Part shown: one piece after another, positions 15,490 to 28,300 of the stretch
Layout: every line of letters begins with the position of its first letter
Numbering within the stretch: the first letter of the stretch is position 1
Source of the DNA: Pelomyxa schiedti
Lineage: Eukaryota; Evosea; Pelobiontida; Pelomyxidae
DNA: 64,000 nt
Direction of reading: 5' to 3'
NCBI GenBank assembly: GCA_020536535.1
Contig: JAHLWZ010000808.1
Location: forward strand, 62,001-126,000
Translations under genes and position numbers: made by a program
The notes under the pieces: generated by a model
Seen by the model: only the letters and a program-made list of their open reading frames with translations
Told to the model about the DNA's origin: nothing
Databases searched by the model: none

Positions 15490-17869
15490 CTATGTAGAAT
15501 GAATTAGTGACCTGTTCCTTTCAATACATCTATCCCATTTGAACGAGTAGAATTGGGGAGGTACCTGTTTCTCGGGATTTCTTGTCCTTGATGTACCACT
15601 AGCAGTACCACCACGGGATTGTGTTGCTTTAGTTGATTTCGCTGCCCGTGTTGGTGCCCGCTTCGTGGTTGTCTTTGTGGGTTTGGGTGCTTTTGTGTGA
15701 GGCGGCTCCTGTGTGGCTGTATTCTTCGCTGCCGCCGGTGCCTTTCTTCCGCGTTTTTTTGGAGGTTCTTCTGGTTGTGCATCCGTGGTTTTCTTGGGAT
15801 CGGTATCCTTGTTTCCTTTTTTGGTGTGCTTGACCTTGGAAGCCTCTTCATCTTTTGAAGGCTCGGCGCTCGGTGGTTTACCTGTTATGGGGTGCGTCTG
15901 CTGTGTGCCGCTTTCCGGTGCTGGCAAAGGTTTTTTTGAAGCAGTGCGCTTTGATGTTTTCACAGATTCCTCTTCCGTAGTTTCCTTGGGTACTGCTTCT
16001 TGGGGCTTTTTGGGTTCTTCCTCCTTTGCTGGGGGAACTACTGTTCCCAATCCTTTATGAGAATCACTTGAGTCTGTTTGCTCTTTGCCAGCCTTTGGGT
16101 CTGTTTCAGTCACATTCTCCTCTTTCCCTCCCGCTGTGGAACCGTTGGGTGCAGTAATGGACTTTTCTGGCACAGATTCACTACTCTTGTGGGCTTGTTC
16201 TACTGTTGGTTTGATTCCATCTGACATAACCTCTTGCTTCGCAGGCTCTTCTTTACTTGTATGTTGGACTCGTGAAGGGTCATTTGTTGCGTCAGATTTT
16301 CCATCTGTTTTCCCCTCTGAGCTTGCTTCTGTCACTTTCTTTGGGATATCTTCCCGTTGCTTGCTTGCTTCAGTCCTTGCTTCATCATCTTCCTTCTTGG
16401 CAACAGGGGGTTTACCTCTGAGTCTCTGTTTTGGTTCTGGTTTAGGAAGTTTCTCTTCTTTTTTTGTTCTTGCCGGCTTGAGATCCTTTTTGTGTGTTCT
16501 TGTAGTTTTTCCTCCCACCTTTATTTCATCTTGCTGGAGGTCTTCTTTATTGGCTGTTGGTTCTCTGTTGCCTCTGTTTTTCGCTTTTTCTTCCGGCACA
16601 CTGCTTGCTTTCTTGGCTTGAGATGACTTCGGGTGTTCACTCTCCTCAACTGGGGGTGGGATAACTGCAATTGGTTCTACGGGAGTATTGTGTTTACGAA
16701 GTCTATGCTTTTTGGCAGGAGGGGCAGCCACATCAGTGACTTCACAAATTGATGCGGCAGTTGGAGTCACAGAGGCAGTTTTGGTTGTATCAATTAGGGT
16801 ACTAGAGTTTTCCACATTTTGACGAGGTTTCAAGGCATGAGACTCCACAGGAGCGTTATAGGGTTTGTCATTTTTCCTCTTCCTGGACAGATTTTCGTTG
16901 TCACGTGTGTTTTCACACTGTGTTGCTTCAGGCATATGTGGACAGGAGCCAGGTTCAACACTCTGAAGAGCTGCTCCACTTTTCACTGAGTCAGTTGTCT
17001 TGGAGGATTGGTCCGTAGCACTCATGGGGAGACCAACTGTGGAACAAGAAAGCAGACCATTGAAGCCTGAGGTGCACTGGAGAGTAATGAATTGAAGGGG
17101 GAAAAAAAGGATCGATTACAAGTGTCCTTAGAGCTTCAAACTGGGTTTTTTTCTCCTCTATCAAAACTTGATTTCTTTTCTGAGCCTTATATATTAGAGG
17201 AAACTTAGTAGAGCGAACACACATTTCGGTCATTCAACTCCATTTCCTTGTGGCACATCATGCAGCAGCACTTGATTGGTGTGGGTAAATTTTTCCCTGG
17301 GGAACTACGCTTTGAACTAAAGGCACTCAACTGAAGCTGTAAGTGAGACTTCTCCAACAGATGAGAAGCTCTCTCCAACCCTATATCAACTGCGTCACTC
17401 TCCAACAACTCCATATAAACAACAACACCAGCAACAACAATAACAACAACAAAAACAACAACACCGCCGAACCGACTGCCACCGAGTACTACATACAATT
17501 GCTGAAGCCCAGCTTATGTATCTCCACGCCCAGCAGCGAAGCGGTGCAGCGGTCCTCGGCCCGCACCATCCTCAGCTCCGCAAATGGCTTGGCGTGGGAC
17601 CACGGCACCCGCGCCAGCGTCTGCGCGGGCCGGTAGTCCAGCGGCGCCCAGGGCTCCCAGCTCCGCCTGCCTCCCTCCCCCTGCGCCCCGAGCCCTGCGC
17701 CCTCCCCGTCCTCCTCCTCCGCCCTGGCCCCGCCCCCCGTCCCTGCCGCCTCGTACTCGTCTTCCCCCTGCTGCCCCTCTCGCTGGTGGGCCACCGCCTG
17801 TTGGGCACTCGAGTGGCTCGTGTCCTTTTCTTGCTTGACGGCAACCAGCCGTTGCTGTGTCTGCTGCAT
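15490..17869 (-). CDS. Lys/Glu/Pro-rich protein with AT-hook-like motifs and a Cys-rich segment; function unknown
   Basis: Not recognised. The GC-rich first exon (17869 to about 17515) starts MQQTQQRLVAVKQEKDT and codes for an acidic Gly/Glu stretch, then PWAPLDYRPAQTLARVPW. A splice inside 17506-17390 gives NFDIGLERASHLLEKSHL. Next comes PIKCCCMMCHKEMELNDRNV, then CTSGFNGLLSC after two further introns; the Cys pairs could bind zinc. The last exon (17025-15490) is a 500-residue low-complexity region rich in Lys, Glu, Pro and Thr. It carries basic clusters such as KKRGRKAPAA and QRLRGKPP that resemble AT hooks, and several likely nuclear localisation signals. A chromatin or RNA-binding role in the nucleus is plausible but inferred from composition only. 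The start lies 76 bp downstream of the PRPF6 stop on the same strand. Confidence 0.6.
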
Positions 17870-17945
17870 GGCCTTGGAGTGAGTATTCTAGTGCGAGAAA
17901 AAAAAAAGTGCACAGAATTTTTTTCTTTGTATTATTGCGCACTGA

Positions 17946-20900
17946 TTAGAGAGTGAGTGCGACTTTGAGAAGAAGGTCACGGAAGGCCAGCCTCTTGTTG
18001 GTAGGATTCTTTGCTACCGCCGCCCATTTTTCTCCATGGCGGGGTTCTGCTTGTGCACAGCGCTGCTTTACATCCTCTTGGGTTTTCTGTTTTGGGGGTT
18101 TCATGGATGTTAGTTTGGTTGGGGAAGAAAAAAGAAGAAGGGTACCGCTGTGCCGTGCTGGGTTTCGAACTTGTAAAAGTTGGCCCATGCATCACCCAGG
18201 TCGGGGTTGAGAGTAACAGCTCGGTTGAACCAAGTCCGTGCCTTTTCCACTTTGCGATCCGCCCAGAAAATCCTGGTAATTTGGTGATTTGGTGATAAGG
18301 AGGTGCTCCCATAAAATTGTAAGTGGATGACACACTTTGCAATAGAGACAATCACGTGAGCGTCGTCGTCGCAATGCTTCAGCGCATCAACACTGCGTGC
18401 TTTCTTTCCTTGAGGAGGTTCATTCTCGATAAGCTCCGCCCACAGAATGCCAGATCTTGGGCACTCTTGCAGTGCTTTGAGAAAGGTGGTCAGAAAATTG
18501 AAAAGTGAGAAGATATATACCTTTGGCCATCAATCCTTGGGCTACTTTCTTATTTCCTGCACGATTCTCCACTCGTATTACCTCCAACCACAGGTCAGCA
18601 CACTTTGGTATTGCGTGTCTTGCTTTCTCCAGCAGGGCACGTGCTTTTCCTTGTGCCACAGATGTGCCAACACTCTCTTCACACCGGGCTGCACTGAGCC
18701 ACAACTTCACACTTGTTGGGCAGTGACGCAAGCCAGTTTCGTAGAGCTCTCGAGCAGAATTCACACCTTCTGTGTCAAATGCAAGAGAACCACGCATAAT
18801 CCACAGTTTTGCAGACTGTGGGTACAACTTCAGGGCATCTTCCAAAAGGCTCTTTTCTGCATCTCTGAATGTAGTGATAAGTGAAAAGAGTCTGAGGCAA
18901 TGCCACCACATACCTGTTGTTCAATTGTTTCTCTAACTGTGCTGACTTGATCCACACATGCTCAGTAGGACAAGTGATTCTCGCACGATTAAGCAAAGAC
19001 CGGGCTCTTTCTTGTTGATTGTTCTCATTTTCAAGTTTTACTGCAGCTAACCAGATAGCCTCACTGTCGGGATTTGCAGCAAAAGCTTCTTGAAGTATAC
19101 ATCTTGCCGCTGGCACGTCACCCTGTGTTGGAAAAATTATTTTACCTTCCATAACTCAGGACAGACATACCCCAAGCCACTTTTCTTTAGCTGCCATGAG
19201 CCACAGAACCTCTGCTTGAGGACAATATGAAACAGCTTTTTTGAGTAAAGCATCCAATCCATCTCTTGTTCCATACTACACATAAAATCCAAGGGAGAAG
19301 AGAAAAAAAAGGGAGGAAGGGGGGAGAGGTAGACAGAAGGTCAACAGGAACTACGGACAGGTTAAATATTTTTATTTAAAGAGAGGAAAGGAACCTGTTT
19401 TTCGAGCATTGCAGCACCAAGCCACAACGACTTTTTCCCTGGAAAAACAGTTAAAGCATTGGCATAAATAGCCCGTGCGGTAACAGGGTTTCCTGCGCCA
19501 ATTGCCTGCAATACATTAAAATCGAGAAGTAACAGTAGGAACAAACATTTTCGGCATCCTCTTTCCATGTTTTCTTACGATCAGCTTCTTCCACATCCAT
19601 GCCAATTGTCTCCGCAATTATAGCCTGGCAGGTAGCAACAGAGCCAGCTTTCTCGGCTGTCTGTGCTTCTTTCAGCCAATCTTCCCTTGACATGGATACA
19701 TTGTGCACTCGGAGAGATTTCACTCCTAGGGGGCTCTATTGTTAAGAAAGAAGTAAATAAAATAAGGTACTCACCCCTTTTAATGATAGTGGTAACAGTT
19801 GATTCCAAGCCATGAGCTTCCTCCAGTTTGGCTGCCGTTATCCATATGAGGGGTTCTGTTGGTAATATTTCCCTAGCTTTGTTGAGGACTTTCCTTGCAT
19901 TTTCATGTGATTCAAGGCGAGCCAGGGCAAGCCATACATCTACGCTCTGGGGCACACACCTGCAAATATTCAGTTTATAATCATTTAGATGGCTTACATA
20001 CTCAACTGCCCTACTCAGAAGAACACGCGCATTTTCAGGATCTTCCAGCTGTACAGCTGCTTTCCAAAGTCTTACGGAATTGGGTACAAATTCGAGGGCT
20101 ATATCTACATAAGAATAAAGCGAAGCACTCACATTGAAAACCTTTTCTTAGAATTCTTCTTTTTGCATTTACGTCATCCTCCAAGTCAGCAGCAGCAATC
20201 CAAACCTTCACAGATTTGGGAATGTTTTGTACTGCCTGTGCAAGTATTCCACGTGCGTTTTCTTTTGTCTGTACTGTGTCACTAAAGGTACTGTAGAAAG
20301 GGTATATTGCTCACTTGTAATCTTGCAGCTTCAAGCCAGACATCTTCAGCCTCTTTACACATCTCCGTGCCCCTCATAATAATCTTACGTGCCTGCAGTA
20401 ATCTTCCAGCAACTTCCTCCAGGCGGGCTGAGGCAATCCAGCCTGGGGGGTGATGAGGATTAGTGGTCCGCACATTCTTTAGTAGCATGCGGGCTCTCTT
20501 GATGTCTCTGAAGAAAAGAATAATGAGCTATCTATACCACTCCTCAGATGACAACTTACCCAATTTCTGCATCACTTATGCCCTTCAAACTATTGAGGTC
20601 CGTCAGGTAACCTTTACTGTCCACAGCTGATTGTCCTGCAACTGCTGTAGATATCTGAAAGAAGTTAGTGTCCTGCTCCAAAAACTGTCAATGGCAGAGT
20701 CACATACACCAGATAACTTCATCTCCAATAGCTTGCTTCTTGTTATACCGATCTCTCTAAGGTCAGTTGTAGTACCAGGAACAGATGTACCAGCTGGGGT
20801 GTTCACACCAGGTGTAGAAATCCCCGATAGTATACTGGTAGGAAAAATAAGTGATATAAATAAATGGAAAGGCTTACGGGATAGGCATATTTTCAGTACG

Positions 20901-21778
20901 TGCATGCTCTATAATAGAGTCAGGGACAGGGGTGTATCTCTGAAACTCAGGGACCATTCTGCGCTTCCTAGGGCGTGCTTGATTGGTGGAGTCAGGGATT
21001 GCATCCCAATCGGCTTCTGTTAAAGTTCCCAGTTCGCGCTTTAGGTCACTCAACTGTTGTTGGATTTTAGGGCGTGTGGCTCGGTATTTCTGGAGGTCTT
21101 GTTTCATACGCGTCTCCCTGTGTGTGTGGTTGGTATCATCTAAGGTTAGATAATACAGACAGTGCACCTTCTAGTTCGCCTACGGGAGTCCATTCGAGAG
21201 TCAATAGCTTCCCAAACTGCATCAGCTTCTTTGTCCTCTTGGTCATACCTAGAATAGTGAAAGTGTGTTAGTAGGCTGTTGTCAGTTAAGTTAACGTACG
21301 GTGTGGTTGAATCGAAAAGAGGAGCAGAGTAACCACTGAATTCATCAAAGTTGGACTCAGAGTAGTCCCCTCTGTCGTCATCGTCCTTTGGTTTACAGTA
21401 AGGTAAGGCCAAAAAGAGGGGAAAAAAGGCACTATGCTCACGTCTTTTTGTGGTTGAACAGCAGGCCTAATACAGTGTGAATAAGAAGTAAGAATACATA
21501 GGAACTTACACAATTGGATCGGGTCCATCACGTGCAGGACCAATATCAGATCGCGTGGTGAATCCGGTGGCACTTTGAGCGATAGTAAGCGAAATTAACT
21601 AACCCATAAAAAAAGGTGGGAAGAAAACAGGAAGAAAGAAAACCATAGCAAAAAATCAAAAAAAAAAAAAAAAGCATGGGGGAGGGGAAAAAAAAAGCCG
21701 GTACCCTCTGCCCAGACCAGCCACGTAATTTGGAGGCGGTTGTGCGGTCAAGAACGATCTCTTCTCACTCCCCAACAT
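17946..21778 (-). CDS. PRPF6: PRPF6/Prp6 U5 snRNP-associated HAT/TPR-repeat splicing factor
   Basis: Prp6 bridges U5 and U4/U6 in the tri-snRNP. The first exon gives [12 protein letters not shown] and, after an intron of more than 100 nt, [16 protein letters not shown], the Prp1/PRP1_N signature. Then come [27 protein letters not shown] and [16 protein letters not shown], all in family order. The HAT repeats start at [19 protein letters not shown] and [19 protein letters not shown] (about 20470-20340). They run through [36 protein letters not shown] and [20 protein letters not shown]. The C-terminus [16 protein letters not shown] matches the conserved end. The start at 21778 ([16 protein letters not shown]) is the only ATG before the signature. 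There are about 16 introns. Expected length about 900 residues, as in other eukaryotes. Confidence 0.94.
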
Positions 21779-21891
21779 CCTAGTCTTTATTTACTTGTTT
21801 TGATTGTACTGATTTTGTTCCTTTCAAAAAAAACTCAGGAAAATTCGCAGGGAACGATTGGCGTATCACCCATAATCTCGTATCTACACGC

Positions 21892-23511
21892 ATGATAGTT
21901 GTGGGTGATAAGGTGGTTGTCGGGGGGTGTTTTGGAGAGGTCTACGACCCCGGTTTCGTTGAGTGGGACCCATTATCTGGTTTGGTGACTCGCGTGGGTC
22001 ACGGGGTACCTTCGCAGGGGAGACTTGACGAACTGTCAATTCCCGCTTCTGAGGTGCCACACTACAACTTGGTACCTTGGTTTTTTTTTTCTTTCCTTTC
22101 CCTCACTTGCTGTGTCATTTCATTGATGGGCTAATGTGTATCGCATTAGGTCATGCCAGGATTTGTTGATATACATAACCATGGAGCAGGGTCATTGGCT
22201 ACAGATGTGATTGAGAATTGGTCCAGACCGGCGGATGTGTGTAGAGTCACAAGTGTTTTTCAAGTAACTAATAGAAATTAGGTTTTGGGTTACCTTGGCT
22301 CAGTTGGAACAACAAGCTGCCTGGCTTCATTGACACTGCCCTCTGACAACCTCGATATAACTCACAGAATAAATGAAACTCTACGTGGTCACATAAACGA
22401 AATTGGTAAATATACTACCTATATTTCGATAGAGTCGAAATTTCTTGGTCTAATATTATTTTGGAGAGGCCTTGGCTGTGTACTCAGAGGAGTGCATTGT
22501 GAGGGACCTGTAATTGAGACTCTTGGAGGGCTGCCAAATTCTGAAGCCTACATTTCTCCTAAGGCTTTTTCAGCTCTCTTGGATGATACCCCTGCATTGA
22601 AAATGATGACTGTTTCTCCCAGGTGTTAATGTAAGGGAAAAACCCGAGATGAGGTTGTAATTACTATATCTAGCCTTGCCGCCAAATATGACTACTGGCA
22701 CATAAAACAGCTTGTGGAGAGAGGAATTAAACCGGCTCTTGGTCACGACCTTAATGCCAATGCACAAAATATTCTTGGTAATCCCACTTTTACTTTTTTA
22801 CTTCACTATTAATAAGCTAAGGGGCGTTATCTTGTAGCAAAGCTGCTATGCATATTACACACATGTTCAATGTATCATCATTTCATCACAGGTTTCCCTA
22901 ATTTTTTTTTTCACCCATAATGAAAGAATAAAGGAACATGGGGTTGTGTAACTTCGGGATGGTGAAGAAGTTTCCCAACCTTCCAGAGTACAGTGGACTT
23001 GTCCCACCAACAGTTGAGGTGATTGGTGATCTCATACACATGTTTGTCCCCAGTGACATTTGTCATCTTGACTTGAACCAGAAACCCTTTAGTAATACAG
23101 GCATTGCTTGACCAAAACCGAGACAACGTTTGCTTTGTAACCGATGCAGTTGCATGTGGTAAGGACCTTACAAGGAATAAAACCTATCTGGGAAGACCAT
23201 TGTCAATTTCTGACAGGGTTACAGTAGCAGGTACACAATTTTTGTTGTTCACCAAATTCCAATACAAAAAAATAGGAACAAACACGCTTGCTGGCAGTTG
23301 TGTGGACATGATGCAAATATTTCGCTCCCTTAACATATTTGGGCTTACTCCTGAGCAAGCCAGTCCAATGTTAAGCAGCATTCCTGCTAAAATAGCCGGC
23401 CTTTTGAATGTGGGTACTCTGTCTGTTGGAATGTCATGTGATTTCGTTGCATTTGATGGTCCAGAGAACACACTAGAGGCTGTTGTTTCTGGAGGAAATA
23501 AAATACTGTGA
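21892..23511 (+). CDS. nagA: N-acetylglucosamine-6-phosphate deacetylase (NagA)
   Basis: Amidohydrolase that converts GlcNAc-6-P to glucosamine-6-P and acetate, in the cytosol, for amino-sugar catabolism. Metal and catalytic motifs are in order: MPGFVDIHNHGAGS (HxH, about 2.2 kb into the 20-kb block at 22153-22195), GVHCEGPVIETLGG (catalytic-site Glu, about 22490-22530), ALGHDLNAN and ITHMFNVSSFHHR (His ligands, about 22735-22890), and CFVTDAVACGK (catalytic Asp, about 23130-23163). The end is typical: NPAKIAG-like SIPAKIAGLLNVGTLSVGMS, then SCDFVAFDG and the stop at 23509-23511. About seven introns. It diverges from PRPF6 with 113 bp between start codons. One substitution is notable: Cys replaces the usual Leu before the EGP motif. 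Identity is firm, but exon borders in 22900-23110 are uncertain. Confidence 0.87.
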
Positions 23512-23649
23512 TTCCAACAGCACAAAAATTTATTTACTAGAAGACACCAGGGCATCAATATGGATGAAACCGTGGAGAAATGTACTGGATAGGCTACTGG
23601 AGGGTTTAGTGGGGAGAGGTGGGTGCTACTGGTTCTTCCCAAGGAGACA

Positions 23650-25107
23650 CTACACTCCACAAGGTAAAGGGAGTCCAAATTCGTCCAAGAAAACTCCTGT
23701 TTCCGTTGCAGTAAATGCTTGCTTCAGAATTACGTTGGCACCAAAGGAAGGATCTTTTTTATTTGTGAAAGGAAGCCTCCATGAAAGCTCCTACCTTCCA
23801 AGTTCAAGAACGAGTGCCAGGAGGCAGGGATAATATCTGTATTGCATGTTCCGGGGTGAACACTTGTAATCAAAATACTGGGGTATTTGGTTGCATAAAT
23901 CTTGGTTATCAGAGTGACTAGTACTTTGGAGAGACCATAAATATAAGTAGCCCATCCTTGGGCGGCAGTATGTTCCTTTCCCTTAGAAAGGAGCGAAACC
24001 TACACGACTTAGGGTTTTGGACAAACAAGTTTGTAGGTACATACATACTCCTCCATCAGTGATGTGATTGAAGGAATATCATAAACAGAAGTTACGTGGG
24101 ATTGCACATCAGGACTACATTGCGCCAGGAATTTACCTACACCCTTACTGGACACATTTACAATGTGCGGCATGGGCAGGAGACTGCTTGGCGTAGCATG
24201 GTCCATCATAGGAATGAATGCGTCCATGGTTCTAAGTACTCCATGCACATTGATATTAAATACGTCAATTGCAGCCTAAAGAGAAACAAACCAATTAATT
24301 TGTAAATAAAGAAATCAAACAAAAAAAAACCCACTTTGGCAGAAACTTCCAAACCACTGACGTCACTGGGATCGTGAGGAGCAATTCCAGCGTTGTTTAT
24401 AAGTAAGTCCACACGTCCCCACTTTTGCTTCACGGAATTCGCCCCCTGGGTAACAGATTCAGGATCGCCGATGTCCATGGCGAGGCTATCCACAACCACA
24501 ACAACGACGGGCCCGGTCCCATAATCCTGAGCCATCACTCCCGGCATTCCGCCGCTACCGTTCACCACTACTCGTGGGACCGTCCCACAATTAACAGTGG
24601 AGGCACTCCCACTAGTCGCATTTGTGGCTCCACATCCAGCCACGATCTCGTCCCTGGCGGCATGTATCTTCCCACAATCTCTACCCACCATAATCACCAC
24701 GACTACAACCACATTCCCATCCCGATTTTCATCCACTCCACCTCGAGAGGTTGGGCACAGAGCCCCCCAGTCTTTTTGCGCCAGTTGTTGGCACATGGCC
24801 TTTCCCAGTCCCCTGTTGGCCCCAGTAACAACAGTCACAAATTTCGCCGCCTGAAGAACAGGTTTCGTACTTATGGGAGCCGAAGGTGAAGATGCCGACA
24901 TTGATGCCGCTTGAAGAACAGCAAGTAATTCGTTTTTTTTGTCTGTGAACTGCTGTTGTTGGTGTGGCTCTTTGAAAAGGAAAAAAGAACTCTCACATCT
25001 TTCACAAGGATAGAGAGTTCCTCACGGCACTGTGCCTGTTGGTCTTTGAGTTGTCTTATTTCGGCCAAAGTAGCCCGGATTCTGTCAGCTGGTGTTTGGG
25101 GCTGCAT
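23650..25107 (-). CDS. Short-chain dehydrogenase/reductase with a Gly/Val-rich insertion
   Basis: Classical Rossmann-fold SDR, nearest in look to carbonyl reductases. Motifs in order: VVTGANRGLGKAM (TGxxxGxG, cofactor binding), DLLINNAGIAPHD (NNAG), HIVNVSSKGVG (catalytic Ser), IYGLSKVLV (YxxxK) and VHPGTCNTDI (PG loop). The last exon gives DPSFGANVILKQAF and ends LPLPCGV with the stop at 23650-23652. Between strand 2 and strand 3 is an unusual insertion of about 70 residues, with VVVVVVI, repeated Gly/Ala/Ser, and VVVVVVDSLAMDI. Substrate cannot be told. A short 5' exon (25107-about 25000, coiled-coil MQPQTPADRIRATLAEIRQL) may precede it. The phase of that junction does not fit cleanly, so the true start may be the Met at 24901. 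It converges with NagA, 138 bp apart. Confidence 0.8.
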
Positions 25108-25350
25108 TTTTCAAACGTTTGAAATTTATGATGGTTTCACGGAACATGTTAACTTATTGAAACAACACAAAGGTTCTACAATGAGTAATGTTGGAATGAA
25201 CTCTATACAGGAGGAAGAGAAGCTTGGCTTTCGAGGTGGTGCTGTGTGTGTCTAAGCAGTAGTGTCTCTGCCAACCATCATCCGGCTATCTTTGTGATAT
25301 AAATGATTGACGGAGTGGTGACTGGCAGAGGGACACAGCAGGCCTCCCTC

Positions 25351-28300
25351 TCAGGGGTCCCCTGCCTGGGCCTGCACCTCTTTTTGCTTGCGCTCCCATT
25401 CCTCATACCACTTGTGGGTCTCGGCTCTTTTGATGGCTTCCTCCTCCCGTTTGCGGGCCTCTTCCTCCTCCCTCTTTTTCCGCAGTTCCTCACGCCGGCG
25501 GGCTGCTGCTGCTTGGCTCTGGGTGAGTTTGTCCTCACTGGCACTGGCGCTGCTTGGTGCTGCAGGGCCCTGGGTGTTTGTTAGTGGGCCGGAATAGATG
25601 AGCAATGGGAGGAGAATCAACCTTCATGAAAACGCCGCGAGCACTCTGGACGGCGCCGGATTCTATGGATAGAGACTTGGTTGTGGCTCCTTTCTGGGGG
25701 CCTTCTTGCAGCGATAAGAATTTCTCGCGCTGCTGGTGAACGATGTTTATATGTTGCAATTGCTCGGTTTCACGCTGTCGAGCAGTGTTTGGAGTAATAT
25801 TCGTTGGTTTGTGCGTGATAAGAGTTGTAATTGCAGCGCTGACTGCACCTGTTTCTACTACTTTCGGGGCTGGTGGTGGTGGAGGTGCAGGTGGAGGTGG
25901 AGTGAGGTTTGCTTTTATAGTGGATGGCGGTTTTGATTGGCCTTGTTCCGTAGTTATCACCTCCACCTCTACCTCTTTAATTGTTTCAATGGTTACCTCA
26001 CTTGTAGGTAAAGGTTGCACAATAAGTTGCATTTCAACTTGCTCAACAGTGCTAAGTGCCCTCTTTTCATTTTTCTCAGGGAGTTTCGCCTCCGCAGTCT
26101 GTCTCCTTGCAGCTTCCTCTGCAATGCGTTTCCTCTTTGCTTCATCGGCAGCAAGTTTCCTCCTCGCCTCTTCTTCTGCAATGCGCTTCCTCTCAACTTC
26201 TTCTTCTGCAAGGCGCTTTCGTTTTGCTTCAGCTGCCAGGCGTTTCATCTCTGCTTCTTCCTCTGCGATGCGTTTCTTTGCTGTTTCTTCTGCAAGGTGC
26301 TTCTTTTCTGCTTCCTCATCTGCAATGCGCTTCTTCTCCGCTGTTTCTTCTGCAATACGTTTCTTCTCTGCTGCCTCTTCTGCAACGCGTTTCTTCTCTG
26401 CTTCTTCTGCAAGACGGTTCTTCTCGGCTTCCTCTTCTGCAAGGTGCTTCCTTTTTACTTCTTCCTCGACACGTTTCCTCTCAGCTTCCTCTTCTGCAAT
26501 GCGTTTCTTCTCGGCTTCTTCCTCTACAACACGTTTCCTCTCTGCTTCTTCCTCTGCGACGCGTTTCTTCTCTGCCTCTGCATCTGCGACGCGTTTCCTC
26601 TCTGCTTCTTCCTCTGCGACGCGTTTCTTCTCGGCTTCTTCCACGGCAAGTCTTTCTTCTTCCTGTTGTTTTAGGAGAGCCTCCTCTTTTTTCTTCCTCC
26701 GTTCCTCCTTTTTCCTTTCATGTTCTACTTGTTTGGCTTCCTCCTCTTTCAGTCTTCCAGCTTCCTGGTCTTCCTGAGATTCTTTTTTTTTACCTTCGTC
26801 CTTCGTTTTGAGCTTCGTACCTTCAGCAAGAGCCTCAGATGGTTGATGTTCTGGAGAGCTGTGTTCCTCCGAATGTACATTTGCCGTATCCACTTTGACA
26901 GGAGCATCACTGGAAACCGGTTGGTTTACTGGTCCCACTGACACTGGGGGAGTATTTGGCTTGGGTTGGTTCTGAGCGGTCTGTTGATTTGCTTGTGCCA
27001 CTTCAGTTTCTGTAGTCTTAATTGAAGCCTTTTCCATAACAGCTGGGCTGGGTGACACTTCAGTTGAAGACTTGCTCAGTGTGTTTGTAGGTCGTAGTTT
27101 CACAGTGAAGGGGAGTCCCCCTGTCCCTGTGGATGGTGGGGTTTGTGGTTGCTTTATTGTTGCAGCATTCACCCCAAATTTCTTTGGCTCTGCTGTTGCT
27201 TTCGTGCCAACAGTTTCTGAGGCAGGAGGGACATTGGACCTGGGTGATGGATTGGGTGATGGATTGGAGTTGGCTGCTTCAGAGGGAGCAGTGTCGCGCA
27301 TCTTTGCAAGTTTCTTAGCCAATTCCCCTCCATCACTTGGCTCAGTTGGAACAAAGGACTTTTTCATGGTCTGAGCTGAACTAGCTCTATTCAGAGGGCG
27401 AGCAGCTGTGTTAGTTGAAGGTTGGGGAGTGGTCACCGGTGGGTCAGGTGTTGGTGTAATTGTGACTACCACAGTGGGAACTTGTACTGCAGGTGATGGA
27501 GATGGTGATGGTGAGGGAGAGAGCTCCCTGTCTGACCCACCTGGGGAGTGAATTTTTTTCCTTAGTGTTGAACCCCAAGCAGGCTGATCCTGAGTCTTAA
27601 GTGAAGCAAGCTTAGCTTGCCTGTCTGACTCTATTCGATTAGCTCTTTCTTCAGCTTCCTTCTTTGCAATCTCTTCTTTATGCTTTATCTCAGCAAGACG
27701 CTCCTCCTCAATACGCCGTTCCTCAGCAAGTCTCTGTTCTTCTTCTTCTTGTATACGTTTCTTCTCGGTTTCTTCTGCAAGTAACTTTTGTCTGTCCTCC
27801 TCTTCCTTTTGTTTGCGTTTTGCTTCAGCAGCAGCATTAGTTTTTCTTTGCCTTTGTTCCATAAGCCGTTTCATCATAAGCTCTTTGCTGGTGGCTTTAG
27901 AATGAAGTTAAAGCAAGAAAAAGATGCATGTATAAATACCTCCAGGAGTAGTAGCACCCTCACCCATTTTGACCTAAAGAAAAACAAAAACAGTGACAAT
28001 ACACAAGAAATAAAGTTAGTGAGGCTTGGAAGCTATTTGTAGTGAAAGCATAAGCTTTTTTTTTTTCCCCCACACTCACCAGTTTTAAAGAAAAAAAAAA
28101 AACCCAAACAAACCTCCATCTGTAGGCCACTGGAAGTCAAGGCCGTGCCAGTGTTCACTGTTGGGATATCCGGCGATGAAGCCGACAGCGAGGCTCCTAC
28201 CCCGGGGGGCGAGGAGCCCAGCACGGGGGAGCCGCCGGTCACCGGCAGCGGCGACAGCGAGGCCCCGCGCCTGGCGTCCTTGTCGCGGTCCCTGTCCCTC

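Noticed and set aside
16085-16621. Plus-strand frame with Ser/Phe/Leu runs that looks membrane-like
   Set aside because: Antisense of the Lys/Glu-rich exon; AAG/GAA read backwards give Leu/Phe/Ser.
26110-26660. Regular 30-bp repeats, which could suggest a CRISPR array
   Set aside because: There are no distinct spacers; copies abut, diverge like codons and stay in one reading frame of a eukaryotic gene.
25743-26777. Plus-strand open frame of 344 codons, Ser/Ala/Phe-rich
   Set aside because: It is the exact antisense shadow of the 30-nt repeat in the charged-helix gene; repeats keep several frames open. No start context or family match.
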